Below, piece by piece: positions 63,841 through 64,000 of a stretch of DNA of 64,000 nucleotides (position 1 is its first letter; every line of letters starts with the position of its first letter). The notes beneath the pieces are model-generated. The model did not search any database and was not told the origin of the DNA. It saw nothing but the letters and a program-made list of their open reading frames with translations. Made by a program: the position numbers and the translations under genes. The DNA comes from Streptomyces dangxiongensis (GTDB lineage: Bacteria; Actinomycetota; Actinomycetes; Streptomycetales; Streptomycetaceae): positions 4,836,001 to 4,900,000 of the forward strand of contig NZ_CP033073.1 in NCBI RefSeq assembly GCF_003675325.1, in the 5' to 3' direction.

Positions 63841-64000
63841 ATGAGCGACGAGCCGCAGCCGCAGCAGCCGAACGAGGGCGCGGCACCGAAAGAGCCGCTG
63901 CCGGCTGAAGGGCCCGGGAACCCGGGGCGCCGCGAGGAGACGGCCGGTGAGCCGCGCGGGGGGACGAGCGGGTCCGACGACACCACGAGGCGACCGGCCC
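63841..64000 (+). CDS. Start of a gene with a Pro/Glu-rich cytoplasmic head (partial)
   Basis: ATG 63841 (or GTG 63832, with AGGAG at 63824-63828) opens 53 codons of Pro/Glu/Gly-rich sequence (MSDEPQPQQPNEGAAPKEPL) and runs off the window. Remembered synteny suggests a penicillin-binding protein with a disordered cytoplasmic N-terminus, but nothing in the visible part proves it. Confidence 0.5.
   Translation, partial: MSDEPQPQQPNEGAAPKEPLPAEGPGNPGRREETAGEPRGGTSGSDDTTRRPA

Overview
The window is a 64 kb piece of a very GC-rich actinobacterial chromosome, almost certainly Streptomyces. The signs are GC-biased third codon positions, many GTG starts, four-base start/stop overlaps, DasR (dre) operators, an SsgA-like sporulation protein, and a sigma-U/anti-sigma pair. 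From memory, the gene order matches the S. coelicolor core region around SCO2959 to SCO2897, read in reverse. This is therefore mostly conserved core chromosome, with one small decayed insertion near a tRNA gene.

Layout. 1-6.7 kb: partial nitrate/nitrite transporter, a broken immunity-like gene, a CGNR regulator, sigU-rsuA and a HelD-like ATPase. 6.8-7.1 kb: a strongly folded, terminator-ended RNA candidate and a 17-bp palindrome upstream of malic enzyme. 7.1-13.7 kb: malic enzyme, HU, murA, YqgE, a DUF3039 protein and a dre-controlled GH20 hexosaminidase. 13.9-19.5 kb: a four-gene, translationally coupled molybdo-flavoenzyme-like operon. It has an altered active site, a roughly 500-residue disordered extension on the iron-sulfur subunit, and a 41-residue membrane peptide as its last gene. 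19.7-22.9 kb: a double SUKH-4 protein, a decayed tyrosine integrase, two orphan genes of lower GC and tRNA-Cys. 23-28.7 kb: MFS exporter, DEAD-like helicase, IclR regulator and secreted Lon-like protease. 28.7-32.4 kb: a four-gene betaine/choline-type ABC importer. 32.5-34.2 kb: divergent hpdR and hppD (tyrosine catabolism). 34.3-41.5 kb: beta-propeller protein, TPR protein, FAD oxidase, ssgG and two RDD membrane proteins. 41.9-46.2 kb: secreted M6 protease, and a matrixin-like protease paired with a lipoprotein. 46.4-49.4 kb: pncA, pncB, clpS and a DUF2017 protein. 49.7-53.9 kb: amino acid permease, then mec, a cysteine-ending leader peptide, cysO and cysM. 54-59.5 kb: membrane-anchored MazF-like protein, MBL hydrolase, the N-acetylglucosamine PTS genes nagE2/nagE1/nagF with dre sites, and rph. 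59.7-64 kb: lipoprotein, a DUF1707 protein with an ABC-2 exporter operon, and the start of a further gene.

How genes work together. The hexosaminidase releases GlcNAc, and NagE/NagF import and phosphorylate it; all carry DasR-type operators. HpdR and HppD form a regulator-target pair. Mec, CysO and CysM form the protein-thiocarboxylate cysteine pathway, with a Cys-rich leader peptide suggesting attenuation. PncA and PncB feed nicotinamide into NAD salvage.

Oddities. nagE2 has an in-frame TAA. Four other genes (immunity-like, TPR, MBL and an ABC permease) carry apparent 1-2 base frameshifts. Either the strain is accumulating lesions or the assembly has residual indel errors, and raw reads would decide. 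All functional statements rest on reading the translated sequence by eye; no database search was run.
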